A DNA stretch of 64,000 nt from Anaeromyxobacter soli (lineage in GTDB: Bacteria; Myxococcota; Myxococcia; Myxococcales; Anaeromyxobacteraceae): NCBI RefSeq assembly GCF_022808855.1, contig NZ_JAKZLF010000005.1:87487-151486 (forward strand). Reading direction: 5' to 3'. The stretch's first letter is position 1. Every line of letters starts with the position of its first letter. Under the pieces are notes generated by a model. That model searched no databases and was not told where the DNA came from. It was given only the letters and a program-made list of their open reading frames with translations. Shown piece after piece: positions 9,209 to 17,456 of the stretch. Made by a program: the position numbers and the translations under genes.

Positions 9209-10624
9209 CTACAAGGTGCGGGGAGGCGGCGAGGCGCCCGGCCGTCCGGAGTCGGCCTCCTCGGCGGCCCGGATGGCGCGGTCGAGGAGCTCGATGGGGT
9301 GGGCGGCTGGGAGCTCCGCGCCACGCTCCGCCAGCATGCGGCGGATGTGGAGCGAGCAGCCGGGGTTCGCGCTCGCGAGCAGCGTCGCGCGCGTGGAGAG
9401 CACCGCCTCCGCCTTGCGCCGGCCGATCTCGACGGCGGCCTCCGGCTCCACGAGGTTGTAGACGCCCGCGGAGCCGCAGCACTGCTCGCCGTCGGGGACC
9501 TCGACGAGCTCGAGCTCGGGGATGGTGCGGAGCAGCGCCCGGGGCGGCTCGTTCACGCGCTGCGCGTGCCCGAGGTGGCAGGGCGAGTGGTAGGCGACGC
9601 GCGCGCGGAGGGCGGCGCGGCGGGCCCGCGGCGGGAGCGCGGCGAGGAGCTCGGTCACGTCCTTCACGCGCGCCGCGAACGCGCGCGCCCGGGGCTCGAA
9701 GGGATCGCCCTCGAACAGCGCGCCCACGTCCTTGAGGTGCGAGCCGCAGCCGGCCGCGTTCACGACGACGACGTCGATCGCCTCGCGCTCGAACCGCTCG
9801 ATGAGCCGGCGAGTGAGCCGCCGCGCCTCGGCCTCGCGCCCGACGTGCAGCGAGAGCGCGCCGCAGCAGCCCTGCCGGCGCGGCGCCACGACGTCCACGC
9901 CCTCCGCGGCGAGCACGCGGACGGTGGCCGCGTTCACGCCCGGGAAGAAGACCCGCTGGACGCAGCCGGTGACGAGGCCGGCGCGCAGCCGCCGCGCGCC
10001 GCGGGCGGGCGTCCGCTCGGGCAGGCGGGCGAGGAGGTCGCGCAGCGGCACGACGGGCGCGAGGGCGTCGAGCGCGGCGAGCCGCCGCGAGAAGCGCAGG
10101 AGCCCGAGCCGGCGCGCGAGCCGCTGCAACCCGCTCGCGCGCCACGCCCACAGGAGGAGCGCCGCGCCGCGCAGCCGCCCGGGCCGCGGGAACAGCGCGA
10201 ACACGCCGGCGCGGTGCAGGCGGTCCGCCGGCGCGCGCCTGAGCTCGCGCTCCACCCGGAAGCGCGCCGCCTCGATGACGTGGTCGTAGCGCACGCCCGA
10301 GGGGCACGCGGTCATGCAGGCCATGCAGCCCAGGCAGCGGTCGAAGTGCTCGGCGACGACGGGCGACATCGCGACGCGGCCATCCTCGAGCGCCTGGAAG
10401 AGGTCGATGCGCCCGCGCGGCGAGTCCATCTCCTCCTGCCAGCTCTGCCACGTGGGGCAGACCGGCAGGCAGAAGCCGCAGTGGACGCAGTCGTCCGCCG
10501 GGTTCCGCGCCCGCTCCGGCGCGCCGCCGCTGCGGCTCGTGCCGCGGTCCTCGGCGGGCACGCCGCGCGCGTCGCGGGCGGCCGTCCGCTGGGTGGCGAT
10601 GCGGGCGTCGTCGGCCGTCGGCAT
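9209..10624 (-). CDS. glcF: Glycolate/lactate oxidase iron-sulfur subunit GlcF
   Basis: A protein of 471 residues that takes electrons from the flavoprotein subunits and passes them on, probably to the quinone pool at the membrane. Two ferredoxin-type clusters are seen, CVHCGFCLPVCP and CLGCMACMTACP, each binding a 4Fe-4S centre. Two CCG-domain motifs follow, GCCGALS and QCCGSAG. The N-terminal ~45 residues before the first cluster are a low-complexity extension. The ATG at 10624 touches the glcE stop (TGATG), so translation is coupled. LldE/LutA-type lactate oxidation proteins share the CCG domains, but the two clusters plus glcD and glcE neighbours support GlcF. Confidence 0.92.
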   Translation of the reverse strand: MPTADDARIATQRTAARDARGVPAEDRGTSRSGGAPERARNPADDCVHCGFCLPVCPTWQSWQEEMDSPRGRIDLFQALEDGRVAMSPVVAEHFDRCLGCMACMTACPSGVRYDHVIEAARFRVERELRRAPADRLHRAGVFALFPRPGRLRGAALLLWAWRASGLQRLARRLGLLRFSRRLAALDALAPVVPLRDLLARLPERTPARGARRLRAGLVTGCVQRVFFPGVNAATVRVLAAEGVDVVAPRRQGCCGALSLHVGREAEARRLTRRLIERFEREAIDVVVVNAAGCGSHLKDVGALFEGDPFEPRARAFAARVKDVTELLAALPPRARRAALRARVAYHSPCHLGHAQRVNEPPRALLRTIPELELVEVPDGEQCCGSAGVYNLVEPEAAVEIGRRKAEAVLSTRATLLASANPGCSLHIRRMLAERGAELPAAHPIELLDRAIRAAEEADSGRPGASPPPRTL

Positions 10625-11838
10625 CAGATCCCCCCCGCGAGCCGCCCGGGCGCGAGCCGCCCGTCCGGATCGAGCTCACGCTTCAGCCTGCGCATCACCT
10701 CGACCGCGGGCGGCGGATCGCCCCACGGGTCCGCGACGGCGCGCAGCGCGGCCGGCGCCGCGGCGAGCACGAGCGAGCCGTTCCCGGGCCGGAGCGCCAC
10801 GCGGGCCGCGGCCACCGCGCTCCCGGTCGCCTCGGCGCGCGAGAGCGCTCCCGCGACGAACGCGATCCCGAGCGCGGGGTGGAGCACGAGGGCCCCCGCG
10901 GTGAGCGTCGCCGCGAGGGGCTCGAGCGTCCGCACCGCGCCCTCGAGCGACGCGGGCGGGAAGGCGGCCTTCGCCCGCACGTCCCCGGCGAGGCGGAGCG
11001 CGTCGTGCCGCGCCCAGAGCGCCGCCTCGTCGGCGCCCGCGAGCGCCTCGCACCGGGGGTCGAGCGCGAGGAGCCGCTCGGCCTGCTCGCGCACGCCCGG
11101 ACCGAACCCCTCGAAGCGGATGGCGAGCCGGAACCGGTCGCCCTCCTGGAGCGCCGCCATCGCCACCGGATCGAGGCGCGCGTCGAGCGCGGCGCGCGCG
11201 AGGGCGCGGACCTCCGCGGGCGTGAGGCCCGGGACGGCCACCGTGGCCGACGCCTCGGGCAGCGGGTGGAGCCGGAAGACCACCTCCGCGACGAGGGCGA
11301 GCGAGCCGAGCGAGCCGCAGAGGAGCCGCGGGAGATCGAACCCCGCCACGTTCTTCACGACCTTGCCGCCGCCGCGCGCGACGACGCCGTCCGCCCGGAC
11401 GAGGGTCACGCCGACCACGAGATCGCGCACCGTGCCGAAGCGCGTCCGGCGGGGGCCGAAGGCGTTCGCCGCCACGACGCCCCCCACCGTCGCACGCTCC
11501 GGGTGCGGGGGATCGAGCGCGAGGCGCTGCCCGTGCGGCGCGAGGTGGCGCTGGAGCGCGGCGATCGTCAGCCCCGCCTCGACGGCGACGATCTGGTCGG
11601 CGGGGGCGTGCTCCTTCACGCGGTCGAGCCGGCGTGTGTGGAGCACGGCGTCGAGCCGCGCGGGCGGCGCCCCGAGCTCGAGGTCCGTGCCGCCCCCGAT
11701 GAACGTCACCGCGGCGCGGTCGCGGGCGAGCGCACGCATCGCGTCGGCCGCCTCGTCGAGGGAGCCGGGCTCGAGCGCCACCCGCGGGGTGAGGCCCAGG
11801 ACGGCGTCTCCGTCCGCCGCCGCGCGCACCGCGCTCAC
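10624..11838 (-). CDS. glcE: Glycolate/lactate oxidase FAD-binding subunit GlcE
   Basis: A protein of 404 residues with a PCMH-type FAD-binding domain in its first half: FIGGGTDLELG, ATVGGVVAANAFGPRRTRFGTVRDLVVGVTLVRADG and GGKVVKNVAGFDLPRLLCGSLGSL are the classic GlcE motifs. The second half is the shortened oxidase C-terminal domain ending in RRLKRELDPDGRLAPGR. It works with GlcD and GlcF in 2-hydroxyacid oxidation to the 2-oxoacid (glycolate to glyoxylate, or D-lactate to pyruvate). The GTG start overlaps the glcD stop by GTGA. Length and motif order fit E. coli GlcE (about 350) with a modest extension. Confidence 0.92.
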   Translation of the reverse strand: MSAVRAAADGDAVLGLTPRVALEPGSLDEAADAMRALARDRAAVTFIGGGTDLELGAPPARLDAVLHTRRLDRVKEHAPADQIVAVEAGLTIAALQRHLAPHGQRLALDPPHPERATVGGVVAANAFGPRRTRFGTVRDLVVGVTLVRADGVVARGGGKVVKNVAGFDLPRLLCGSLGSLALVAEVVFRLHPLPEASATVAVPGLTPAEVRALARAALDARLDPVAMAALQEGDRFRLAIRFEGFGPGVREQAERLLALDPRCEALAGADEAALWARHDALRLAGDVRAKAAFPPASLEGAVRTLEPLAATLTAGALVLHPALGIAFVAGALSRAEATGSAVAAARVALRPGNGSLVLAAAPAALRAVADPWGDPPPAVEVMRRLKRELDPDGRLAPGRLAGGI

Positions 11839-13331
11839 CAGCGCTCCGCGAGCCCGGCCACCTCGGCGGGGTGAGGGCGGTAGGGGCCGGGCTTCTCGCC
11901 GCAGAGGCGCGGCGTCGGGAAGACCTTGCCCGGGTTCATGAGCGCGGCGCCGTCGAAGGCGCAGCGGACGCGCTGCATCGTGTCGAGATCGTCCGGCCCG
12001 AACTGCTCCGCCATGTACGCGGCCTTCTCCGCGCCGACGCCGTGCTCGCCGGTGATCGACCCGCCGTAGCGGATGCACAGGCGCAGGATCTCGCCGCCGA
12101 GCCGGGCCGCGCGCTCCTCCTCGCCCGGCACGCGCGCGTCGTAGAGCACGAGCGGGTGGAGGTTCCCGTCCCCGGCGTGGAAGACGTTCGCCACCCGCAG
12201 CCCCGCCTCCTCGGCGAGGCGCCCGATGTCGCGCAGCACCCGCGCGATCTCCGAGCGCGGGATGACTCCGTCCTCGACGAGGTAGCTCGGGCTGATCCGG
12301 CCCACGGCCGCGAACGCCGACTTTCGCCCCTTCCACATGAGCTGCCGCTCCGCCTCGTCGCGCGGCACGCGGATCTCGAGCGCGCCCGCCGCGCGCGCGA
12401 TCTCGATGGCGCGCGCCGAGACGTGCTCGACCTCGGCGCGGGGGCCGTCCGCGTCCATGAGCAGCGCCGCGCCCACGTCCGGCCAGTCGAGGCCCGTCGC
12501 GGCCTTGGCCGCCACGATCGCGAGCCGGTCCATCATCTCGATCGCCGCGGGCAGGATGCCCGCCGCGATGATGCCGGAGACCGCGGCGCCCGCCTCGTCG
12601 GTGGAGGGGAAGGTCGCGAAGAAGGTCCGCGTGGTCTCGGGCTTGCGCAGGAGCCGGACGGTGACCTCCGTGACCACGCCGAGCATCCCCTCGCTCCCGA
12701 CCAGCGCGGCGAGCAGGTCGTAGCCGGGCGCGTCGGGCGCCGGACCGCCCAGGTCGACGACGGCGCCGTCGGAGAGGACGACGCGGGCGGCGAGCACGTG
12801 GTTCGTCGTGAAGCCGTACTTGAGGCAGTGCGCGCCGCCGGAGTTCTCGGCGACGTTGCCGCCGATCGAGCAGACGCTCTGCGACGAGGGATCGGGCGCG
12901 TAGTAGAAGCCGGCGCCGGCCACCGCGCGCGTGACGTCGAGGTTGATGACGCCGGGCTCGACCCGCGCCCAGCCGTTCTCGAGGTCCAGCTCCAGGATCC
13001 GCCGCATGCGCGAGAGCGAGAGGACCGCGCAGCCCGGCACCGGGCGCGCGCCGCCGGAGAGGCCGGTCCCCGCGCCCCGCGGCACGAGCGGCACGCTCGC
13101 GTCGCGCGCCACGCGGACGACGGCTGCGACCTCCTCGGTCGAGCCGGGGAGGACGACGAGGTCCGGGCGGACGCGGCCGTGGGTCAGGCCGTCGCACTCG
13201 TAGACGAGCAGCTCCGCGGGATCGACGACCACGTTCCGGGGCCCGACGATCGCCGCGAGCTTCCGGGCGACGGCCCGCGCGCCGGCGCCTCCCCGCTGGG
13301 CCGCCTCCCCTGCTGCGCTCCGAGCGGTCAC
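11835..13331 (-). CDS. glcD: Glycolate/D-lactate oxidase subunit GlcD
   Basis: FAD-linked oxidase of 498 residues. The FAD-binding region contains PLVPRGAGTGLSGGA, SSQSVCSIGGNVAENSGGAHCLKYGFTTNHV and VGSEGMLGVVTEV. The C-terminal oxidase domain has VFHAGDGNLHPLVLYD and GGSITGEHGVGAEK, the metal- and substrate-binding motifs of the GlcD/D-2-hydroxyacid dehydrogenase family. The GTG start overlaps the dctM stop (GTGA), so the enzyme is coupled to the TRAP transporter genes. Glycolate versus D-lactate cannot be separated by eye; the three-subunit layout favours glycolate, whereas the transporter type favours lactate or 2-oxoacids. Confidence 0.93.
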   Translation of the reverse strand: MTARSAAGEAAQRGGAGARAVARKLAAIVGPRNVVVDPAELLVYECDGLTHGRVRPDLVVLPGSTEEVAAVVRVARDASVPLVPRGAGTGLSGGARPVPGCAVLSLSRMRRILELDLENGWARVEPGVINLDVTRAVAGAGFYYAPDPSSQSVCSIGGNVAENSGGAHCLKYGFTTNHVLAARVVLSDGAVVDLGGPAPDAPGYDLLAALVGSEGMLGVVTEVTVRLLRKPETTRTFFATFPSTDEAGAAVSGIIAAGILPAAIEMMDRLAIVAAKAATGLDWPDVGAALLMDADGPRAEVEHVSARAIEIARAAGALEIRVPRDEAERQLMWKGRKSAFAAVGRISPSYLVEDGVIPRSEIARVLRDIGRLAEEAGLRVANVFHAGDGNLHPLVLYDARVPGEEERAARLGGEILRLCIRYGGSITGEHGVGAEKAAYMAEQFGPDDLDTMQRVRCAFDGAALMNPGKVFPTPRLCGEKPGPYRPHPAEVAGLAERW

Positions 13332-15286
13332 CGGTAGAGCACCTCCGGGAGCCAGAGGCCGATCGCGGGGAAGAGGTAGAGCAGCAGGACCGCGAGGACC
13401 TGGATCGCCATGAACGGCATCATGCCCGCGAAGATCTGGTTCAGGGTCACGTGCTTGGGCGCGACCCCCTTCAGGTAGAAGGCGGCCATCGCGACGGGCG
13501 GCGACAGGAACGCGGTCTGGAGGTTCAGCGCCACGAGCAGGCCGAAGAACAGCGGGTCGATCTCGAAGTGGCCGAGGAGCGGGATGAAGATCGGCATGAA
13601 GATGACGATGATCTCCGTCCATTCCAGGGGCCAACCCAGGAGGAAGATGATGACCTGGGCGAGCAGCATGAACTGCACGGGCGAGAGGTTCAGCCCGAGC
13701 ACCCAGTGCTCGATGATCTGCTGCCCGCCGAGGAGCGCGAAGGCCGCCGAGAAGATCGACGAGCCGACGAACAGCCAGCAGACCATGGCGGTCGTCTTCG
13801 CGGTCAGGAACACCGACTCCTTGATCACGCTCCAGCGGAACTGGCGATAGGCGGCGGTGAGGAGCATGGCGCCGGCGGCGCCGAGGGCCGCCGCCTCGGT
13901 CGGCGTCGCCCACCCGAAGATGATCGACCCGAGCACGGCGAGGATGAGCGCCGTGAGCGGGAAGAACGAGGTGAGCAGCATCTTCAGGATCTCGAGCCGC
14001 TCGAACGTGAAGATGGCGTAGTGCAGCACGAGCACCACGAGGGCCGCCGCGAGCGCGATCCAGAACGCGAGGGGCACCGGCTTGCGCCCTGGGCCCTCCG
14101 CCACGCGGGCGCCCTCCGCGCGCTCCGCGGCCGCCTCGAGCGCCGACCCCGGCGCCTCCGCGCCCGGAGGCTCGGCGAGCGTCCCGGGGACGGGCTCCGC
14201 CAGCGGCGGCTCCACCACGCCCGGCGCCGCGGCCGCCTCGGCCTCGCCCGGCGGCTCCGCCACGCCCTCGTACACGAACGCGTCGGCGCCGCCGCCGGTC
14301 TCGGCGATCTCGCGCAGCCCGCCGGTGTCGATGACGATCTCCCGCGTGGCCTGGTGGACGACGAGGAACCCGAGCGCGGCGAGCAGCGCGGGCAGCGCGG
14401 AGACGGCGAGCTGGCCGGCGACCCAGCGCCGCCTCGGGCCGCCGGGCGCGGGGCGCAGGAGCGCGGCGACGAGGCCGGGCAGCGCGCGCCGGTGCTCGCC
14501 CCCCGCGATCGCGCGCGCGCTCGCCGTGAGCGGCACGCTCCGCTCGGACTCGGGCGGCATGGGCGCGAGGGAAGGCTTGAGCTTCGCCATCACGACGACG
14601 TACGCGATGTAGAGCCCGGCGAGCATGAGGCCGGGGAAGAACGCGCCGGCGTAGAGCTGCACCACCGACACCCCCGCCGTGGCTCCATAGAGGATGAGCA
14701 TCACCGACGGCGGGATGAGGATGCCGAGGCAGCCGCCGGCCGTGATCGCCCCCGCGGAGAGCTTGATGTCGTAGCCGGAGCGGAGCATCGCGGGGAACGC
14801 GAGCAGGCCCATGAGCGTGACCACCGCGCCGACGATCCCGGTGGCGGTGGCGAAGAGCGCGCAGGTGGCGAGCGTCGCGACGGCGAGCGAGCCGGGGATG
14901 AACGACATCGCGAGGTGCAGGCTCTTGAAGAGCTTCTCGATGAGGTTCGCCCGCTCGACCATGTAGCCCATGAAGACGAAGAGCGGCACCGCGATGAGGA
15001 CGTCGTTCGTCATCGTCGCGTAGGTGCGCTGGACCATGAGGTCGAGCGTCTGCTGGACCGCGAGGTCGGGGTTCGTCCAGCGGTAGGCGAGCCACGCGAA
15101 GAGGACGCCCATCCCCATGAGCGTGAAGGCGGTGGGGAAGCCCAGCATGATGGCGACCACCACGAGCGAGAGCATGAGCAGCCCGAGGTGGCCCTGCGTC
15201 CACTGCGACGGCGGCGGCATCACCACGACCGTCGCGAGGACGAGGAGCCCCATGAGCGTGAGGCCGAAGACGAGCTCCTTCCTCAC
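13328..15286 (-). CDS. dctM: TRAP transporter large permease (enlarged DctM)
   Basis: A 652-residue member of the TRAP large-subunit family, the ion-coupled translocating component. The N-terminal half (GFPTAFTLMG, VPLFVFMGYMVERANL, ATGIVGAVVTLMGLLAFPAML, GGCLGILIPPSVMLILYG) and C-terminal half (VLGSIIFGWATPTEAAALGA, QVIIFLLGWPLEWTEIIVIFMPIFIPLL, FLSPPVAMAAFYLKG) are standard for the mannitol/chloroaromatic/lactate-type branch. Usual DctM proteins have about 430 residues. Here about 195 extra residues (240-435) contain two more hydrophobic helices (about 287-310 and 404-425) around an Ala/Glu/Pro-rich loop. The start is a GTG overlapping the dctQ stop. Confidence 0.92.
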   Translation of the reverse strand: MRKELVFGLTLMGLLVLATVVVMPPPSQWTQGHLGLLMLSLVVVAIMLGFPTAFTLMGMGVLFAWLAYRWTNPDLAVQQTLDLMVQRTYATMTNDVLIAVPLFVFMGYMVERANLIEKLFKSLHLAMSFIPGSLAVATLATCALFATATGIVGAVVTLMGLLAFPAMLRSGYDIKLSAGAITAGGCLGILIPPSVMLILYGATAGVSVVQLYAGAFFPGLMLAGLYIAYVVVMAKLKPSLAPMPPESERSVPLTASARAIAGGEHRRALPGLVAALLRPAPGGPRRRWVAGQLAVSALPALLAALGFLVVHQATREIVIDTGGLREIAETGGGADAFVYEGVAEPPGEAEAAAAPGVVEPPLAEPVPGTLAEPPGAEAPGSALEAAAERAEGARVAEGPGRKPVPLAFWIALAAALVVLVLHYAIFTFERLEILKMLLTSFFPLTALILAVLGSIIFGWATPTEAAALGAAGAMLLTAAYRQFRWSVIKESVFLTAKTTAMVCWLFVGSSIFSAAFALLGGQQIIEHWVLGLNLSPVQFMLLAQVIIFLLGWPLEWTEIIVIFMPIFIPLLGHFEIDPLFFGLLVALNLQTAFLSPPVAMAAFYLKGVAPKHVTLNQIFAGMMPFMAIQVLAVLLLYLFPAIGLWLPEVLYR

Positions 15287-15915
15287 GGGCGCACCTCCTC
15301 GTGCTCCTTGCGGGCCACCACCTCGTCGAGCGCGGCGAGGTCCTCGTCCTTCACGTGGACCATCTCCTTCAGCTTCTCGACGTCCACCTCCTCTACGTCC
15401 TCCTGGCGCTGCGGCCACGCCCCGTCCCGGAGCGCGACGACGCAGCGGGCGATCTCGACGAGGCCCTGAAGCAGGAGGAGCGCCCCCGCGACCGGGATGA
15501 AGGCCTTGAACGGATAGAGGGGCGGGCCGTCGACCGTGATGGTCGAGTGCTCGCGGATGAGCCAGGACTCCCGCGCGTAGTCCCAGCCCGCCCACACCAT
15601 CGCGACCGCGCCCGGCAGGAAGAACGCGAGGTAGAGGACGAGGTCGATGGTCGCCTGCAGGCGCACGGGGAAGAAGCCGTAGAGCACGTCGCCCCGCACG
15701 TGGCCCCGCTTCGCCAGGGTGTACGCGCCCGCCATCATGAAGAGGACGCCGTACCCCATGATCTGCGCGTCGAACGCCCAGGCGTGCGGAGCGTCGAGGA
15801 GCTTCCGCGAGAGCACCTCCCAGGTGATGAGCCCCGTGAGCGCGACGATGAGCCAGGCGAAGAGCTGGCCGACCCGGGTGGAGAGCTTGTCGACCGTGAG
15901 GAGGAGCCGCTGCAT
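15283..15915 (-). CDS. dctQ: TRAP transporter small permease DctQ
   Basis: A 210-residue membrane protein with four predicted helices. The DctQ pattern is clear: an amphipathic start, WEVLSRKLLDAPHAWAFD, then GAYTLAKRGHVRGDVLYGFFP. The C-terminal ~45 residues (RQEDVEEVDVEKLKEM...) are a charged cytoplasmic extension longer than usual. It partners DctM and is required for transport. It begins nine bases after the dctP stop and ends inside the dctM start (GTGA). Confidence 0.92.
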   Translation of the reverse strand: MQRLLLTVDKLSTRVGQLFAWLIVALTGLITWEVLSRKLLDAPHAWAFDAQIMGYGVLFMMAGAYTLAKRGHVRGDVLYGFFPVRLQATIDLVLYLAFFLPGAVAMVWAGWDYARESWLIREHSTITVDGPPLYPFKAFIPVAGALLLLQGLVEIARCVVALRDGAWPQRQEDVEEVDVEKLKEMVHVKDEDLAALDEVVARKEHEEVRP

Positions 15916-15924
15916 GAGGGCGCC

Positions 15925-17085
15925 CTAGCCCTTCTTCGCGGCCTGCTTGCCGAAGAAGTGGTTGTAGGCCATGCGGAAGTCGACGTTGGTGTCGGCCTGC
16001 CAGCGGGCGGCGCGCTGCGCGAACTTGCGCTGCGACTCGAGCACCTTCTTGAACATCGGGTTCTCGGCGGCGCGCTTGTCCATCACCTCGTTCCAGATCT
16101 CGAGCTGCCGCTTCAGGACCGCGTCGGGCGTCTTGTAGAACTTCACGGCCTGCTTCTGCTGCATCTCCAGGTAGTCCGCGGAGTAGCGGTCGATCGCCTT
16201 CCACGACATGTCCGCCGAGGCGGCCTGGACGGCGTAGGAGACGATGTTGCGGAGGTCCTGCGGGAGCGCCTTGTACTTGGCGCCGTTGAACAGGACCTCG
16301 AACTGCTCCGAGCACTGATGGAAGCTCTGGAGCATGCAGATCTTGGAGACGTCGGGGAACCCGAGCGCCCGGTCCGACGAGGCGTTGTTGAACTCGGCCG
16401 CGTCGAGCAGGCCACGGTCCATCGCGGGCACGATCTCGGCGCCGGGCAGCGCGTTCACCGCCGCGCCCAGCCCGGTGAAGATGTCGATGGAGAGGCCGAC
16501 CGTCCGGAACTTCAGCCCCTTCATGTCGTCGACCTTGGCGACCGGCTTCTTGAACCAGCCGAGCGGCTGCGTGGGCATCGGCCCGTACAGCATGGAGACG
16601 ACGTCGAGGTTCAGGGACTTGTAGACCTCCTCCATGAGGTCCTTGCCGCCGCCGTAGTAGTGCCAGGCGAGCAGCATGTTCGGATCCATCCCGAACGCCG
16701 GGCCCGAGCCCCACAGCGCGAGGGCGGTGTTCTTCCCGTACCAGTAGGCGACGACGCCGTGGCCGCCGTCGAGCGTGCCCTTCCCGACGGCGTCGAGCAG
16801 GTCGAACGCCTTCACCACGGCGCCCGCGGGCAGCACCTCGATCTTGAGGCGGCCTCCCGACATCTCGTTCACCTTCTTCGCGAAGTCGAGGGCGTACTCG
16901 TGGAAGATGTCCTTCGTCGGCCACGTGCTCTGGAACCGCAGCGTGGTCGGAGCCTGCGCGACGTGGATGGTCGGGCCGGCCGCGACCGCCGCTCCGGCCG
17001 CGCCGAGCGCCGCCCTCCGGAGGAAGTCACGCCGCGTACGCTGCACCTTCGCCTCGGGCGCCGAGCCCTTCGCGTTCTTCTTCAT
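15925..17085 (-). CDS. dctP: TRAP transporter substrate-binding protein DctP (2-oxoacid/lactate type)
   Basis: A periplasmic binding protein of 386 residues and the first gene of the operon. It carries a twin-arginine signal (RTRRDFLRRAALGAAGAAVAAG), so it is probably exported folded by Tat. The mature part begins TLRFQSTWPTKDIFHEYALDFAKKVNEMSGGRLKIEVLPAGAVV. FRTVGLSIDIFTGLGAAVNALPGAEIVPAMDRGLLDAAEFNNASSD is interrupted here only for description; it resembles the TakP/TTHA0766 branch, whose members bind 2-oxoacids or calcium lactate. The ATG at 17085 has AGGAG seven bases upstream. With glcDEF behind it, the natural substrate is probably lactate, glycolate or a related hydroxyacid (inference). 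Confidence 0.9.
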   Translation of the reverse strand: MKKNAKGSAPEAKVQRTRRDFLRRAALGAAGAAVAAGPTIHVAQAPTTLRFQSTWPTKDIFHEYALDFAKKVNEMSGGRLKIEVLPAGAVVKAFDLLDAVGKGTLDGGHGVVAYWYGKNTALALWGSGPAFGMDPNMLLAWHYYGGGKDLMEEVYKSLNLDVVSMLYGPMPTQPLGWFKKPVAKVDDMKGLKFRTVGLSIDIFTGLGAAVNALPGAEIVPAMDRGLLDAAEFNNASSDRALGFPDVSKICMLQSFHQCSEQFEVLFNGAKYKALPQDLRNIVSYAVQAASADMSWKAIDRYSADYLEMQQKQAVKFYKTPDAVLKRQLEIWNEVMDKRAAENPMFKKVLESQRKFAQRAARWQADTNVDFRMAYNHFFGKQAAKKG

Positions 17086-17456
17086 GCCTGCGCTCCTTCT
17101 GCCGTGAGCCGGGGTAGGTGGGCTGCTGCAGAGGACTTCGTTGGAAGCGCGTCGAGCGGGCGGCAAGGCATCGGCGGGGCGTGCTGAACGGATTCCGTGC
17201 CGCGGCGCGGCCGGCTCCGGATGTGACGGCGAGCGCACATCCACGGCTTGCCGACGACACGGTGCGTCAGGTCATCGACACCACCGGGCGCCCCGACCTA
17301 GGCCCGAGCGGAAGAACCTCGGCGCGTCCATCGTTGAGCGGGAGTGCGGGCGTTCGCGGGTTCCGGAGGCCCTCAGCCGGAGCGCGCGGCGCGCGGCGTT
17401 TTGCCGCGCAAACGGTGGGGCCGACGCCCTGGCGTCCGCCCCCGCGAAGGAGTGGC
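17086..17456. promoter_or_regulatory. Divergent spacer between dctP and the giant lipoprotein gene
   Basis: A 371-bp spacer with no credible gene; it must hold the promoter of the dctPQM-glcDEF operon and that of the lipoprotein gene. The clearest structure is a perfect hairpin GCGCGGC-GTTTT-GCCGCGC at 17391-17409, 48 bases before the lipoprotein start. It could be an operator or attenuator. I could not identify convincing -35/-10 boxes. Confidence 0.4.

Noticed and set aside
10624-13197. The minus-strand frame of glcE extended upstream as one 857-residue protein
   Set aside because: The upstream part is the wrong frame of glcD. The glcE start is the GTG at 11838, which overlaps the glcD stop.
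13451-15469. A 672-codon plus-strand frame opposite dctM/dctQ
   Set aside because: Composition is Glu/Arg/His shadow sequence; the minus-strand genes are clear transporters with overlapping starts and stops.
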